A stretch of DNA of 64,000 nucleotides from assembly GCA_003049485.1 (NCBI GenBank), contig PYST01000030.1:7164-71163 (forward strand), written 5' to 3'. The position numbers were made by a program, and so were the translations under genes. This DNA comes from Ophioceras dolichostomum (taxonomy: Eukaryota; Ascomycota; Sordariomycetes; Magnaporthales; Ophioceraceae). This document shows positions 63,447 to 64,000 of the stretch, one piece after another. The first letter of the stretch is position 1, and each line of letters opens with the position of its first letter. The notes beneath the pieces are model-generated. The model saw nothing but the letters and a program-made list of their open reading frames with translations. It was not told where the DNA came from and ran no database searches.

Positions 63447-64000
63447 ATGCCTCCAAAAGCATTACCCCTACCGGTCCCGTCTCACCGTCTGCTCCGCTTC
63501 CTCCGCTCTCAGACAGCCGGCTTGCTATCTTCGGGCGGCGGTCTCGGACCGAACGGCTTCCGCCAGGATGCCGCAACTGCGATCTGCCGTGGCCTCTCGA
63601 AGGCGCCGTTGAGCACGACGGTTAAGCCGGCACCCAGCTGCCAAGCTCGCCGCCCACCTCCATCTCCATCTTCGTCCACAGCTCGTGTCTCGGTCTCGAG
63701 CAAGTCGCCGCGTCCGTTTTGCAGCTCTACTAGAAGGAGGGTCGATGCACAACTGGAGGCCAGCATATTCAACTTCAGGAGAGTTCTCCCCAAGTCTTTC
63801 CGTGGCAGGAGCCCGCCGCGGACTTATGGCGACGACGAGGCCACCAACCCGGATCGCCTATCATGGCAGGAGAGGCTTTGGGGCATGTCTTCGAAGCGAG
63901 CCAGCAACGAAGACACATGCGGAGAAGAGAACCCGCCGGACAGCAACTTCGCCTTTAGCTCGCGCAGGGCTCAGCTCATGAGGGCACCCATGGACCCCAG
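63447..64000 (+). CDS. Partial gene, probable mitochondrial protein (5' end only)
   Basis: From an ATG at 63447 a frame stays open for 184 codons and runs off the window. The first about 130 residues are rich in Arg, Ser, Pro and Ala and almost lack acidic residues, as in a mitochondrial import presequence (for example SHRLLRFLRSQTAG). After that it turns acidic and structured-looking (TYGDDEATNPDRLSWQERLW). GC-rich third positions match the neighbouring genes. I do not recognise the family. It diverges from the F-box gene. The start could change if an upstream exon exists. Confidence 0.6.
   Translation, partial: MPPKALPLPVPSHRLLRFLRSQTAGLLSSGGGLGPNGFRQDAATAICRGLSKAPLSTTVKPAPSCQARRPPPSPSSSTARVSVSSKSPRPFCSSTRRRVDAQLEASIFNFRRVLPKSFRGRSPPRTYGDDEATNPDRLSWQERLWGMSSKRASNEDTCGEENPPDSNFAFSSRRAQLMRAPMDP

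Overview
The window reads as nuclear DNA of a filamentous ascomycete, most likely a Sordariomycete. The protein-coding genes are split by short GT-AG introns and have strongly GC-biased third positions. Several are recognisable fungal orthologues: an Mcm1-type MADS factor, V-ATPase subunit E, a Pls1-type tetraspanin, a Dnf-type flippase and an Msc7-type aldehyde dehydrogenase. Scattered TACCTA/TAGGTA microsatellite-like tracts fit the Sordariales, but the exact genus is not determinable from sequence reading alone. I see no bacterial operons, CRISPR arrays, tRNA or rRNA genes, or intact transposons.

Layout: positions 1-13.7 kb are a gene desert ending in an assembly gap set in a poly-C run. 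A C2H2 transcription factor (+) lies at 13.7-16.0 kb, followed by another gene-poor stretch to 25.4 kb. Then come a Ctr copper transporter (+, 25.4-26.2 kb), a gene-poor stretch, mcm1 (-, 31.0-32.1 kb), a 6.3 kb gap, a tetraspanin (+, 38.4-39.3 kb) convergent with a NIPA-type transporter (-, 40.1-42.1 kb), vma4 (+, 43.4-44.4 kb), a probable Smc5/6-associated protein (-, 44.8-46.8 kb), a 4.5 kb divergent interval holding possible gene relics, a P4-ATPase flippase (+, 51.3-56.4 kb), an Msc7-like aldehyde dehydrogenase (+, 58.0-60.0 kb), an F-box protein (-, 60.7-62.7 kb), and a partial gene (+) running off the end at 64 kb.

The genes do not form a biosynthetic cluster. They are unrelated housekeeping or regulatory loci: transcription (zinc finger, Mcm1), membrane transport and lipid asymmetry (Ctr, NIPA, flippase, V-ATPase), infection/morphogenesis-type membrane organisation (tetraspanin), genome maintenance (Nse6/SLF2-like) and protein turnover (F-box). 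Exon joins for every multi-exon gene below were worked out by hand from splice signals, reading phase and protein continuity.

I did not find a convincing new multi-gene system. The most interesting protein observation is that the putative Smc5/6-associated protein has a perfect PCNA-binding (PIP) motif at its C-terminus and a PIP-like motif at its N-terminus. Other points worth checking are an AT-rich island of interleaved inverted repeats near 3.65 kb, F-box gene introns inflated by a heptamer minisatellite and a purine tract, a tandem R-x-S repeat in the flippase tail, and the unusually low gene density.
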